From contig NZ_JBHZGO010000086.1 in the NCBI RefSeq assembly GCF_042747725.1, forward strand, positions 62,001-126,000: DNA of 64,000 bases. Direction: 5' to 3'. The notes below the pieces were generated by a model. The model did no database searches. It was not told the DNA's origin and saw only the letters and a list, made by a program, of their open reading frames with translations. Source of the DNA: FACHB-T130 sp042747725. GTDB lineage: Bacteria > Cyanobacteriota > Cyanobacteriia > Cyanobacteriales > FACHB-T130. Numbering within the stretch: position 1 is the stretch's first letter; every line of letters starts with the position of its first letter. Of this stretch, positions 7,762-16,057 are shown piece after piece. The position numbers and the translations under genes are program-made.

Positions 7762-10134
7762 CTATCGTCTAGCTCGAAAGGTTGCATATACGGCTACGCT
7801 AGTGCTGGTCGCTACCAAGGCTAGGGCGGGTGGAACCAGCGGTACCCAACAACTGCTTTTTACTAACAGTGCCAAGCATAAACCATACAACAAGATTTGG
7901 GCTGCGGCGATCGCTATCCCCAAGTGTAGCGGGGACTTGAGATAGCAGACGAACAATCCTCCCAGTAAAGACCAGCCCCAAATCCAAAAAACTTCGCCCC
8001 ACTGAGGCCACACCCATAATAGCGATCGCCCATCTTTAACTGCACTAATCATTTGACTCACCATTTGCGCTTGCACAAATACTCCCGGCATTTGCTTTTC
8101 AGACCACTGACCCTGACCGTAGGGTGTGAGCCAATAGTCATGAAAACTATTAGCGCTCGTGCCGATCAAAACAATGCGATCCTTGATTGAATTGGGATCG
8201 ATCTGACCGTTGACGACTTCTTTGAGAGTCACTCGATCGGCAACATTTTCTGGGGAACGGTGGGAGCGATAATTCAGCAGCACTTGATGACCCCAGGCAT
8301 CGGTTCCTTGGTAGCCACCTGTAAAGCTCTCCAAAGGCTTAAAAACCACCTTACCCAGCTGCAAGAACCCCTCTGAATTGATAGTCGGTACAATGCCTTC
8401 TGCCGCTAAGTAACGGAATGCCAATTGGGCGCTGAAAGCGTAGTAAGCCGTACAGGGTGAGGCGGGGTCTGGTTTCAGCGATAACAGATGGCGACGAACC
8501 ACCCCATCTGAATCGACCATAAAATCGCTAAACCCTAAACGTTCTGTCGGGATTTCTGGCGGTGCTGGAATCCCCGGTTCACCCGCCTGGGGATCGCTGA
8601 CTTTGCAAATACCAATTAAGCGATCGCTTTTGCGTAACCGACTGGCTAAATCTTTCTGACTAGGTAATGCCGGAAAATCTCGATAAATATCTAAGCCAAT
8701 CGCTCGCGGTTTATACTGCTCTAGTTTCTGCAACAATTGATTCAGTGCCGGATCTGACAACGACCCACGCCTTTGTTCTGGATTCTGAGCTTGAACATCT
8801 GCTTCAGTAATTGTGACCACCAAAAGGCGCGGATCTGGCTTTTCATCTGGTCGCAGCATCACTATTTGGTCAAAAGCTTTTAATTCCATTGATTGCAGCA
8901 TTCCCTGATGCCGCACCAGAGCGATCAATGATGTGACAGCCACGCTGGCAAGCAACGCTACCCGAAGTCGTCCCCGCCAGTTTTGAGATTGAGTCTGGGA
9001 GGTTCGGGAGGGGGATGGCAGAGGGGAATCGAGAATCGGCAATTCTTCTTTCCTTTTCCCGACAACTCCTTGCCAAGTTGGTGGCAATACAGCCGGATTT
9101 TGGCAAACGATTGGCAACCAAGTCGCGCAAGGGAATTTAGCTTCTAGTCCTTGCAATCTTTCCCGTGCTTCCCGTACTGCTAAATAAAACGACTCACCAC
9201 GAGCGAAGGCTTCTAGAAAAGACTTCAAAAATTCTTGTGCAACCTTATCCGGTACAGGCTCCCGCATCACAATAATTTGTGGAATCTGTAAAGAAGCCAA
9301 ATTTTTTGCCAAACCCAACCCATCACAAGAGTTGAAAATAGCTATTTTTAATCCGCGTTCAACCGCTTTTTTTAATGCATATTTTAGTTCTTCAATCGAT
9401 AAGCTTTCTGTTTGATTAATATAAATTTGTCCCGTCTCACCATTCTTATGGCTTGAACTATGACCTGCAAAAAATAAAATATCCCAGCCTTGTTTCCAAA
9501 GCTGTTCGGTTAATTCTTCCCGTTGTGGCTCTACCAGAAATCTGAGTTCCGCGTCGGGTAATTGCTCTAATAAAATGCGATCGGCTTGGGTATTAATTCC
9601 CGCACTATTCCCCAAAATTGCTAAAATTCTCACCTTCTCGATAGGCGATGAGAGTTGTTCTACACGTTCGTAGACTGGGGCGCTTAAGGCGATTTCTGCT
9701 TTTGGATAGCGATCGCATAATTCCCAAAGATGCCAAGGTAATTTCCGTAGCTGAACGTCTTCGGTTTGGATAATGAACCGAATTTCATCGGTAGGGACTA
9801 ATTGTTCTAGTAGTTTTTCTCGAATTGCCCGAAACGGTTCCGAATTCAGCCAAAGATTCAAGCGATCGCGCAATACATTAGCTGCCAAACTACAGTCATC
9901 AATCTTGGCAACATTAGTCGATTGTCTGGTTTTTGCTTCTAGTCTATATTGCGCTCCCAAGCGACGATAAGCGGTTGTCCAGATGGTGTAGTGTTGGGGA
10001 ATTTCTGGGGCTGGAGGTAACATTCCGACGATTTCTATGGAAGGTCGTTCGCTATCATTCCCAATCTGTAATGTGACTTGGAAACCATCTTCAAAAGAAC
10101 CACTCCATAGCTTAATAACAACTAATTTAACCAT
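7762..10134 (-). CDS. CHAT (caspase-like) protease domain fused to CHASE2 sensor domain
   Basis: 790 residues from ATG at 10134; an in-frame TTG at 10164 would add ten. I prefer the ATG because MVKLVVIKL is how related proteins begin. The N-terminal half is a CHAT domain. His225 in FFAGHSSS and Cys270 in FNSCDG are the expected catalytic dyad, and both are intact. A transmembrane segment near 395-415 (LRVALLASVAVTSLIALV) leads into a CHASE2 domain (LKAFDQIVMLRPDEKPDPRLLVV ... GLDIYRDFP ... GVVRRHLL ... KDRIVLIGTSANSFHDYWLTPYG). Three further hydrophobic helices close the protein (WVWPQWGEVFWIWGW onward). CHASE2 is an extracytoplasmic sensor domain and CHAT is cytoplasmic. The inference is that an external signal controls a peptidase. 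It sits between DUF1822 and DUF928 in one apparent operon. Confidence 0.85.
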   Translation of the reverse strand: MVKLVVIKLWSGSFEDGFQVTLQIGNDSERPSIEIVGMLPPAPEIPQHYTIWTTAYRRLGAQYRLEAKTRQSTNVAKIDDCSLAANVLRDRLNLWLNSEPFRAIREKLLEQLVPTDEIRFIIQTEDVQLRKLPWHLWELCDRYPKAEIALSAPVYERVEQLSSPIEKVRILAILGNSAGINTQADRILLEQLPDAELRFLVEPQREELTEQLWKQGWDILFFAGHSSSHKNGETGQIYINQTESLSIEELKYALKKAVERGLKIAIFNSCDGLGLAKNLASLQIPQIIVMREPVPDKVAQEFLKSFLEAFARGESFYLAVREARERLQGLEAKFPCATWLPIVCQNPAVLPPTWQGVVGKRKEELPILDSPLPSPSRTSQTQSQNWRGRLRVALLASVAVTSLIALVRHQGMLQSMELKAFDQIVMLRPDEKPDPRLLVVTITEADVQAQNPEQRRGSLSDPALNQLLQKLEQYKPRAIGLDIYRDFPALPSQKDLASRLRKSDRLIGICKVSDPQAGEPGIPAPPEIPTERLGFSDFMVDSDGVVRRHLLSLKPDPASPCTAYYAFSAQLAFRYLAAEGIVPTINSEGFLQLGKVVFKPLESFTGGYQGTDAWGHQVLLNYRSHRSPENVADRVTLKEVVNGQIDPNSIKDRIVLIGTSANSFHDYWLTPYGQGQWSEKQMPGVFVQAQMVSQMISAVKDGRSLLWVWPQWGEVFWIWGWSLLGGLFVCYLKSPLHLGIAIAAAQILLYGLCLALLVKSSCWVPLVPPALALVATSTSVAVYATFRARR

Positions 10135-10247
10135 TTTGACAGTAGGACGATTAGTTTTCAGCAATTAAATGTATGATGCATTTCCAGATAAATGGAAAAA
10201 TCAATCTTGCATTATTACAAGAGATGCAGCAAGTTTACAAATAATCG

Positions 10248-11240
10248 CTAAATAACAAAGTCTTCTTGAATGCTGGCATTCCCCAAAGCGACTCTAACGC
10301 TAAACTGTTCTCCAGGGGAACCACTGAACTCTAATTGAATGTAATCATCTGCATTTCTGGACTCGGCTTCTAGAAAATTAGAGCCATCATTGAGTACAAT
10401 CAATTTGAGGGAAGGTGGCAGATAAGTTTGACTGCCAGTAGGATGCACCTGAAGAAGAATATTCGTTTTCTCCTCAGATTCTGGATTGATTTCAACAACT
10501 AAAGCAACAGAAAGGTCGGCAATCTCTATCCCTAAGTCTATCAATTTCGCTTTGCGAACGGCAGCTTCTGGCTGTTCCAAACTGGGAGCAACTACATCGC
10601 CTCTAAAACTAAAGGCTAGATTTGATGCAGGCGTTAACAAAGTTTCAACTGTTTGCCAACCGGCTTCAAAAACATTGTTGAACCATTGGCTCAAGTTCGC
10701 TTGAGTTCTGCTGAAAGAACGGTTGAGGGACGATGCAGGCGCTACTGTAGCAGGATGCATCAGTTGCTGCAAGCGATCGATTAAATCTTCAGGCGATCGC
10801 AATTGGCTGATAGGCAACTCTGAGGTAGCGATGCTTGGGGTAAATCCCAACACACTTGCTTCCCGCAGCGATTCATCGATTTGAACCATCACATAGCCAA
10901 TCCGGTCTGACCAAACTTCGGGGGGAATGTGGCAGATTTGTTCTGTGCTTCTCAAAGGACGACATTCTAATCGACCGATTCCCGGCACTTCCAGGTCAGC
11001 GACATCAGAACATAAGCGCACGATGGGATTCCAGCTGTCACTGGCTGCAAGATTGGTGGGAATCCCCATCATCTGCAAGTAATCATTCACCACAAAGACA
11101 GATAGGGTATTCAACAGAACTTGCTCTGCTTTGTGTGGTGTCGGCTGCTGAGTGGCAAACTGCTGTGCTAGCCTGCGTGCGGCTTGGGTAATCGGCAACG
11201 GTAGGGCAAAATCTTCTAGCTCATGGGTATTGTAAGTCAT
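10248..11240 (-). CDS. DUF1822 family protein
   Basis: 330 residues, soluble, with no signal peptide. The N-terminus (FALPLPITQAARRLAQQFATQQ ... VLLNTLSVFVVNDYLQMMGI) and the C-terminal beta-rich part (LGIEIADLSVALVVEINPE, ILLQVHPTG, YLPPSLKLIVLND) are typical of DUF1822. The function is unknown. In this window it lies between a sigma factor (19 bp upstream) and the CHAT-CHASE2 gene (113 bp downstream). An AAGGAG box sits seven bases before the ATG. The C-terminal half resembles the kind of domain that reports on or regulates a neighbouring enzyme, but this is inference only. Confidence 0.85.
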   Translation of the reverse strand: MTYNTHELEDFALPLPITQAARRLAQQFATQQPTPHKAEQVLLNTLSVFVVNDYLQMMGIPTNLAASDSWNPIVRLCSDVADLEVPGIGRLECRPLRSTEQICHIPPEVWSDRIGYVMVQIDESLREASVLGFTPSIATSELPISQLRSPEDLIDRLQQLMHPATVAPASSLNRSFSRTQANLSQWFNNVFEAGWQTVETLLTPASNLAFSFRGDVVAPSLEQPEAAVRKAKLIDLGIEIADLSVALVVEINPESEEKTNILLQVHPTGSQTYLPPSLKLIVLNDGSNFLEAESRNADDYIQLEFSGSPGEQFSVRVALGNASIQEDFVI

Positions 11241-11259
11241 AGTTGGGAAGCTCCTTTAT

Positions 11260-11910
11260 TTATAGATATCCCTCCGATTCACCAAATTTACGCAAGCGAG
11301 AGATACATTGACGCTGATAAAAACTGCTCAATGTGGAAATGGGGAGGTTAAATTCCGCTGAAAGCTCTTTCCAACTGGCTTCTGGGGGTAAGCGTCGCAA
11401 AATCAACACTTGGGCATTCACTTCTGGACGACCGGCAATGTGCGTGCGGCACAACTCACCTTGAGGATCTGCTTCCACCCATTTTCTGATGTCGTCCAAT
11501 AAGGGGGGAACATCCGGAGTTGCTTCCAGATTATCCACCGGGTCAGTAGTTTCACCGATATCGCCCGACTTTGACCTTTTCGCTTGACCCGTAACGGTTC
11601 TCGATTCTTGCTTTTTAGCATCAATGTAGAAATCTTGAAGCCGCCGTTTCAGGTAAGTATTCAGCCAGGTGATGACACTGCTGCGACTGGGGTCATAAGC
11701 TTCGCCGGTATTCCCTTCACAGATATTTTGGCAGAAATACACCCAGGTCTGTTGCAGTGCATCTTCATAGTAAGGGGTATATTCTTTCCAAAGCTTGTGT
11801 GAGATTAAACGAATCACCCTGGTTAAGTTTTTCTGGCGCTGGGCACTTCCAGGCGGGTGCATACAGGCTTCCTTCACCAGATAGCGCAGCTTTGACTCCA
11901 GTCCATCCAT
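11260..11910 (-). CDS. Sigma-70 family-like RNA polymerase sigma factor (small, ECF-like)
   Basis: 216 residues from ATG 11910 (MDGLESKLRYLVKEAC). A longer reading from TTG 11946 is possible but adds only low-complexity residues. A region resembling sigma region 2 is seen about 40-90 (LISHKLWKEYTPYYEDALQQTWVYFCQNI, with the following SSVITWLNTYLKRRLQDF). A polar linker about 100-140 separates it from a region-4-like helix-turn-helix at the end (PEASWKELSAEFNLPISTLSSFYQRQCISRLRKF). It would redirect RNA polymerase, possibly to its own operon. It is the first gene of the minus-strand unit, with only 19 bp to DUF1822. No anti-sigma gene is visible, so one of its co-transcribed partners may hold that role (inference). 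Confidence 0.7.
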   Translation of the reverse strand: MDGLESKLRYLVKEACMHPPGSAQRQKNLTRVIRLISHKLWKEYTPYYEDALQQTWVYFCQNICEGNTGEAYDPSRSSVITWLNTYLKRRLQDFYIDAKKQESRTVTGQAKRSKSGDIGETTDPVDNLEATPDVPPLLDDIRKWVEADPQGELCRTHIAGRPEVNAQVLILRRLPPEASWKELSAEFNLPISTLSSFYQRQCISRLRKFGESEGYL

Positions 11911-12231
11911 AATTTGCGATCGCCCCTTCGGTTGATATAGCGCCAATTTTGTCTGGAAGCGTATCTATTTAAGATAACTTTCCCCTTGATGTCTACTACA
12001 TACAGTTAGAAATTACGGATTTTCGATTGCTGATGAGTGAGGATTCCGGCAGATGGCAAGGAAGAACTAGGCGCGTAATTGTGCGTTCTTCAAGGATAGC
12101 GATCGCTCTGGTTGAAAGTAAATAGCTCTGCTGTCGCACGATTGAGTGACACTCAAATGAAGCGATGGCGCTAGCTGTGTTTCACCGCCAACAGCAATTG
12201 CCAACGAGCTTTGAACAACATTTATCTATAG

Positions 12232-12326
12232 TCGGGACTTACGCAAAGCTTATTACATATAGCGTTTTGTAGGGGCAATCCCCCTGTGGTTGCCCTCAGA
12301 TGTCGCGCAAGTTGCGTAAGTCCTGT
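12232..12326. repeat. Palindromic MITE-like element, copy 1 of 6 (family A)
   Basis: About 95 bp with inverted ends GGGACTTACGCAA and TTGCGTAAGTCCTG. The interior holds CTTATTACATATAGCG and GGGGCAATCCCCCTGTGG, shared with five other copies in this window. It has no coding capacity. Confidence 0.85.
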
Positions 12327-12420
12327 ATAGCGCCAAAGCCGGAAAGCCTGTCTTAGAAGGATTTTCGTTTCCTCGCTCCTTCTTGAGTTAATTCACAACC
12401 ACCCATATTTGCCAATTTTA

Positions 12421-12479
12421 TGTAAACGTTTGTAACGACTTGCATAATTGGCTCCGTTGCGGCTGACAAGTGCATAGAG
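12421..12479 (+). promoter_or_regulatory. Conserved upstream block of the secretion locus, copy 1
   Basis: TGTAAACGTTTGTAA is followed by TTGCATAATTGG and GGCTGACAAGTGCATAGAG. The same order of blocks recurs at 13704, 15209 and 15932, each before a gene of the type I secretion locus. TGCATAAT could be an extended -10 box, and the GTAA direct repeats upstream look like a regulator site. It lies about 300 bp before the RTX start, implying a long 5' leader. Confidence 0.6.
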
Positions 12480-12727
12480 GTGAACAAAATGCAACGGGGA
12501 GATAAAACAACCCAACTTCTGGTTTCCCAAGCATCATCACCAGCGAGGCAAAGACAACGACCAACGATGTCCGAAAGCTCTCTAGAAGTGCAAAGGCGAA
12601 CAATAACATTTCCTGAGAATACAAACCTTTCGGACATCACTCACCACCAATCAACCGATTCAAGCGATTGATTGATGACAACACACCAACAAACACCAAT
12701 TCTCATCATCACTAAAGAGCAAAGATT

Positions 12728-13429
12728 ATGGCGATTATCAACGGCACCATTTACAACGACACACTCTACGGCACTGCCTACAATGATTCCATCTACGCCA
12801 AAGAAGGGAACGACACGGTTTACGCTGGAGCTGGCGATGACTACATAGATGGCTGGAATGGCAACGACAGCCTCTATGGTCAAGATGGCAATGACAGCAT
12901 CCTCGGCTACTACGGTGACGACTACATCAATGGCGGCAACGGCAACGACTACCTGTATGGCGAAGCAGGCAACGATACTCTAGATGGCTGGTATGGCAAT
13001 GACTACCTCTCCGGTGGCGCAGGCAACGACACCCTGCTGGGCTACTATGGCGACGACAGCCTGAATGGCGGCGCTGGCAGTGACAAGCTGTATGGCGAAG
13101 CCGGTAAGGATTACCTGAATGGCTATGGCGGCACGGCTTATGAATACGACACCCTGAGTGGTGGCAGCGAAGGTGACACCTTCGTGCTGGGTACCGCTAG
13201 TGGTGCTTCCTACCTGGGTGCTGGCTACGCAACCATCACTGACTTCAAGTGGAATGAGGGCGACAAGATTCAGGTTAAGGGCAGCTACGCTGACTACACC
13301 CTGAACAAGAGCTATAACTTCGGAGGCACCACGGCGCTGGATACAGCAATCTATAAGGGCAGTGACTTGATTGGGGTGGTTCAGGATACCACCAATGTCT
13401 ACGCTTCTCTTGACTTTGTGAGCGTCTAG
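12728..13429 (+). CDS. RTX calcium-binding repeat protein (paralogue A)
   Basis: 233 residues. MAIINGTIYNDTLYG begins the protein, followed by about ten acidic nonapeptide repeats (GNDTVYAGAGDDYIDG, GNGNDYLYGEAGNDTLDG and so on) to about residue 130. A C-terminal non-repeat domain (about 135-233) contains EYDTLSGGSEGDTFVLG, YATITDFKWNEGDKIQVKG and VVQDTTNVYASLDFVSV. C-terminal domains of this kind carry the type I secretion signal in RTX proteins. No N-terminal signal peptide or double-glycine leader is seen. It is nearly identical to the gene at 14005 over the last 150 residues, and the 5' leader and terminator are duplicated too. Substrate of the exporter at 17-22 kb (inference from position). 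Confidence 0.85.
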   Translation: MAIINGTIYNDTLYGTAYNDSIYAKEGNDTVYAGAGDDYIDGWNGNDSLYGQDGNDSILGYYGDDYINGGNGNDYLYGEAGNDTLDGWYGNDYLSGGAGNDTLLGYYGDDSLNGGAGSDKLYGEAGKDYLNGYGGTAYEYDTLSGGSEGDTFVLGTASGASYLGAGYATITDFKWNEGDKIQVKGSYADYTLNKSYNFGGTTALDTAIYKGSDLIGVVQDTTNVYASLDFVSV

Positions 13430-13468
13430 GTTGACGAATCGGAATAACTTGACTCTATAACTTCAATA

Positions 13469-13510
13469 CCCCTGAGAAATGCCTAAATTTCTCAGGGGCT
13501 TGTTTATTTT
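13469..13510 (+). terminator. Rho-independent terminator of RTX gene A
   Basis: Perfect 12-bp stem CCCCTGAGAAAT / ATTTCTCAGGGG with loop GCCTAA, followed by CTTGTTTATTTT. It lies 40 bp after the stop. The same hairpin follows the second RTX gene. Confidence 0.85.
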
Positions 13511-13703
13511 CTGCTGAAGCAATGACTACCCCTAGCTGAACTGTATGGTTGCAAAGGTTTAGTGGATTTACGCTCGGTATCTGACTCAAGGGGCGAAGAT
13601 TCTTTAGCAATGCTTCAGCTTAGTAGTCGTAGATGCTCAATGCAGCCCAATAGACTCAGCAGCACCCATTAAAAATCGACTTTTCCAGCTTTTGCCGAGT
13701 TTA

Positions 13704-13762
13704 TGTAAACGTTTGTAACGACTTGCATAAATGGCTCCGTTAGGGCTGACAAGTGCATAGAG
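13704..13762 (+). promoter_or_regulatory. Conserved upstream block of the secretion locus, copy 2
   Basis: Near-identical to copy 1 (TGTAAACGTTTGTAA, TTGCATAAATGG, GGCTGACAAGTGCATAGAG) and placed about 300 bp before the second RTX gene. The whole leader was duplicated together with the gene. Confidence 0.6.
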
Positions 13763-14004
13763 GTGAACAAAATGCAACGGGGAAATAACAAATTCAACTT
13801 TTAGTTTCCCAAGCTACATTACCAGCCTTTAGCACAGAGCCAGCGATGTCCCAAAGATTAACATCAAGTGTAACCGCGAATTACATTTCTCTTAAATACA
13901 AACCTTTCGGACATCACTTACCATCAATCAACTGATTCAAGCGATTGATTGATGACAACACACCAACAAACACCAATTCTCATCATTACTAAAGAGCAAA
14001 GATT

Positions 14005-14757
14005 ATGGCGATTATCAACGGCACCGCTTACAACGACAACAACACCTTCAACGGCCCCCCTTTCTTTCCTTTCAACTACCACGGTCAGCTCAACGGCACT
14101 GCCTACAATGATTCGATCTATGCTGGAGCCGGTGACGATATTGTGAAAGCTGGCGCAGGCGATGACTATGTAGATGGTTGGACTGGCAACGACAGCCTCT
14201 ATGGTGAAGATGGCAACGACTCTCTGTTGGGCTGGACTGGCGATGACTACATTAATGGCGGCAACGGCAACGATTACCTGTACGGGGAAGATGGCAACGA
14301 CACCCTAGATGGCTGGCATGGCAATGACTACCTCTCCGGTGGCGCAGGCAACGACACCCTGCTGGGCTACTATGGCGACGACAGCCTGAATGGCGGCGCT
14401 GGCAGTGACAAGCTGTATGGCGAAGCCGGTAAGGATTACCTGAATGGCTATGGCGGCACGGCTTATGAATACGACACCTTGAGTGGCGGCAGCGAGGGTG
14501 ACACCTTCGTGCTGGGTACCGCTTACGGTGGTGTCTCCTATCTGGGTGCTGGTTACGCAACTATCACGGACTTCTACTGGGGTGAGGGCGACAAGATTCA
14601 GGTGAAGGGCAGCTATGCTGACTACACCCTGAACAAGAGTTATAGCTTCGGCGGTACCTCGGCGCTGGATACGGCAATCTATAAGGGCAATGACTTGATT
14701 GCGGTGGTTCAGGATACCACCAATGTCTACGCTTCTCTTGACTTTGTGAGCGTCTAG
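14005..14757 (+). CDS. RTX calcium-binding repeat protein (paralogue B)
   Basis: 250 residues. Its architecture matches paralogue A, but an insertion near the N-terminus (NTFNGPPFFPFNYHGQ, about residues 12-27) and small differences in the repeats set it apart. The last 150 residues are almost the same, ending in VVQDTTNVYASLDFVSV. The start ATG follows AAAGAGCAAAGATT as in paralogue A. It is a likely Ca2+-dependent extracellular protein exported by the nearby type I system. The gene and its flanks form a direct tandem duplication of about 1.1 kb. Confidence 0.85.
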   Translation: MAIINGTAYNDNNTFNGPPFFPFNYHGQLNGTAYNDSIYAGAGDDIVKAGAGDDYVDGWTGNDSLYGEDGNDSLLGWTGDDYINGGNGNDYLYGEDGNDTLDGWHGNDYLSGGAGNDTLLGYYGDDSLNGGAGSDKLYGEAGKDYLNGYGGTAYEYDTLSGGSEGDTFVLGTAYGGVSYLGAGYATITDFYWGEGDKIQVKGSYADYTLNKSYSFGGTSALDTAIYKGNDLIAVVQDTTNVYASLDFVSV

Positions 14758-14797
14758 GTTGACGAATCGGAATAATTTGACTCTTATAACTTCAATA

Positions 14798-14840
14798 CCC
14801 CTGAGAAATGCCTAAATTTCTCAGGGGCTTGTTTATTTTC
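14798..14840 (+). terminator. Rho-independent terminator of RTX gene B
   Basis: Same 12-bp stem and GCCTAA loop as the terminator of paralogue A, followed by CTTGTTTATTTTC. The MITE copy 2 begins at the next base. Confidence 0.85.
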
Positions 14841-14933
14841 TCAGGACTTACGCAACATCACCACATCTGAGGGCAACCACAGAGGGATTGAACCGACAAG
14901 AACGCTATATGTATAAGCTTTGCGTAAGTCCTG
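14841..14933. repeat. Palindromic MITE-like element, copy 2 of 6 (family A), with empty site known
   Basis: TCAGGACTTACGC opens and GCGTAAGTCCTG closes a 93-bp element. The paralogous segment at 13510-13530 reads TTATTTTCTGCTGAAGC without interruption, while here the element splits TTATTTTC from TTCTGCTGAAGC. Insertion into the duplicated sequence, with a 2-3 bp target repeat (TC or TTC), is therefore directly visible. Confidence 0.85.
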
Positions 14934-14978
14934 TTCTGCTGAAGCAATGCTTACTCTTACCTGAACAGTATGACAGTG

Positions 14979-15121
14979 CTGAAAGACTATCCAAAACCCC
15001 TGGAACCCTTGAAAAATCGTAGGTTGGGTAGAGTGTAAGCGAAACCCAACAAATTGCACCAGTGCTGGGGAACGTGAACTCAAAAGGAGCCTACATATCC
15101 GAGATTTGGATAGTCTTTCAG
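14979..15121. mobile_element. 143-bp MITE-like element with 14-bp inverted ends and 9-bp target duplication (family B)
   Basis: Perfect inverted ends CTGAAAGACTATCC (14979-14992) and GGATAGTCTTTCAG (15108-15121). They are flanked by the direct repeat ATGACAGTG at 14970-14978 and 15122-15130. The inside includes a GTAGGTTGGGT...AAACCCAAC hairpin segment like those at 30 and 36 kb. It has no open reading frame, so it must depend on a transposase encoded elsewhere. Confidence 0.85.
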
Positions 15122-15208
15122 ATGACAGTGACACCAAAGGTGGCGGGGTTGAACAGGCAAAGTAGCCTCTTGTGCCAAAATTACTGCTGCGCCGATTAGC
15201 AGAATCAT

Positions 15209-15267
15209 TGTAAACGTTTGTAAAGCTTTGCAAAACTACTGCATTTGTACCTGACAACTTAATAGCG
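15209..15267 (+). promoter_or_regulatory. Conserved upstream block of the secretion locus, copy 3
   Basis: TGTAAACGTTTGTAA, TTTGCAAAACTACTG and CCTGACAACTTAATAG follow the same order as copies 1 and 2, about 134 bp before the small gene at 15343. It is more diverged after the first box. Confidence 0.5.
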
Positions 15268-15342
15268 GTTCATCTAGAACCCAACCTGATTGAGAACCGC
15301 AACCAGGGTACAAACCTCGATCATCCCGGAAGGTGTAAACCA

Positions 15343-15582
15343 ATGAAGGCGCAGTGGAAAAGAGTATTCGTTAAAACAACTGTTTGGCTAGTTACTGAGA
15401 TCATCCTGAATCTCTTGGGACTCGATAACCTAGCCGATTACAACGATTTTATTCTTGAGCAAAAGAAAATGATGGCAATGAGCCATTTATTTGCGCCAAC
15501 TCTCACCAATAAACTTGGCCTTTATTGGCTTGATTGTGACTCTGCGTTCCAGATGCCACTTTGCCTAGCACCAAAATTTTAA
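15343..15582 (+). CDS. Small uncharacterised protein at the secretion locus
   Basis: 79 residues, not recognised with certainty. The N-terminal part (WKRVFVKTTVWLVTEIILNLLGLDNLADYNDFILEQ) contains an amphipathic or membrane-leaning helix and an acidic LDNLADY motif. The last 35 residues look less orderly and may result from a frameshift or truncation. A conserved upstream block (copy 3) lies 134 bp before the start, so it is likely expressed with the RTX genes. Role unknown. Confidence 0.5.
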   Translation: MKAQWKRVFVKTTVWLVTEIILNLLGLDNLADYNDFILEQKKMMAMSHLFAPTLTNKLGLYWLDCDSAFQMPLCLAPKF

Positions 15583-15705
15583 GTAACCTAAAGGGAATAG
15601 AAGTTAATAATATTAGGCAATTCTACATCTAGAAAGTAAATCTTGGGTTGACGATCAAACTAAAACTTTCAGTTGTTACCCCAAGACTCAGGAGGCTCTA
15701 CAAAT

Positions 15706-15891
15706 ATGAAGAATGTTTTGCAAGTTGATAATCGCAGCAGCATTGCTGAAGAAATAATTCCCATTCTGCTGGGCTGGTATGGCAACGATTGGCTATATGG
15801 CGGCGACGGTAATGATATCCTCAAGGGTTATGCTGGCAATGACACTCTCATCGGCGGTTTTGGCAATGACCGGCTGACGGGTGGTGCTTGA
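15706..15891 (+). CDS. Mini RTX protein with a rotamase-like N-terminus
   Basis: 61 residues from ATG 15706, which has an excellent AGGAGG box eight bases upstream. Residues 1-21 (MKNVLQVDNR...AEEIIPIL) match the first 21 residues of the rotamase gene that follows (MTTVLQIGNR...TEEIIPLL). From residue 22 it changes to RTX nonapeptides (GNDWLYGGDGNDILKG, GNDTLIGGFGNDRLTGGA) and stops abruptly. It reads as a fusion of another gene's start to the end of an RTX gene. It may be a real small secreted protein or the product of a recombination between neighbours. Confidence 0.65.
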   Translation: MKNVLQVDNRSSIAEEIIPILLGWYGNDWLYGGDGNDILKGYAGNDTLIGGFGNDRLTGGA

Positions 15892-15931
15892 CTCCACTTC
15901 CGGCGCTGGCTCCTAGAAAAGGGTAGAGTAA

Positions 15932-15990
15932 AGTTTTGTAATTTTCTGCATAATTCCTGAATTTTTGGCTGATAAGTCCATAGAGATTTG
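15932..15990 (+). promoter_or_regulatory. Conserved upstream block of the secretion locus, copy 4
   Basis: GTTTTGTAATTTTCTGCATAA and then TTGGCTGATAAGTCCATAGAGAT align with GTTTGTAA ... TGCATAAT ... GGCTGACAAGTGCATAGAG of copy 1, 127 bp before the rotamase start. The upstream TGTAAAC part is weaker here. Confidence 0.5.
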
Positions 15991-16057
15991 CAGATGTCAA
16001 AAGAGCGATCGCGCTCAAAATCTCAGTCGCAAACCAGAAATTCAAAGGGACTCAGGT

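Noticed and set aside
14252..14560. Cys/His/Arg-rich minus-strand frame
   Set aside because: It is the antisense reading of RTX repeat DNA, which gives such composition by chance.
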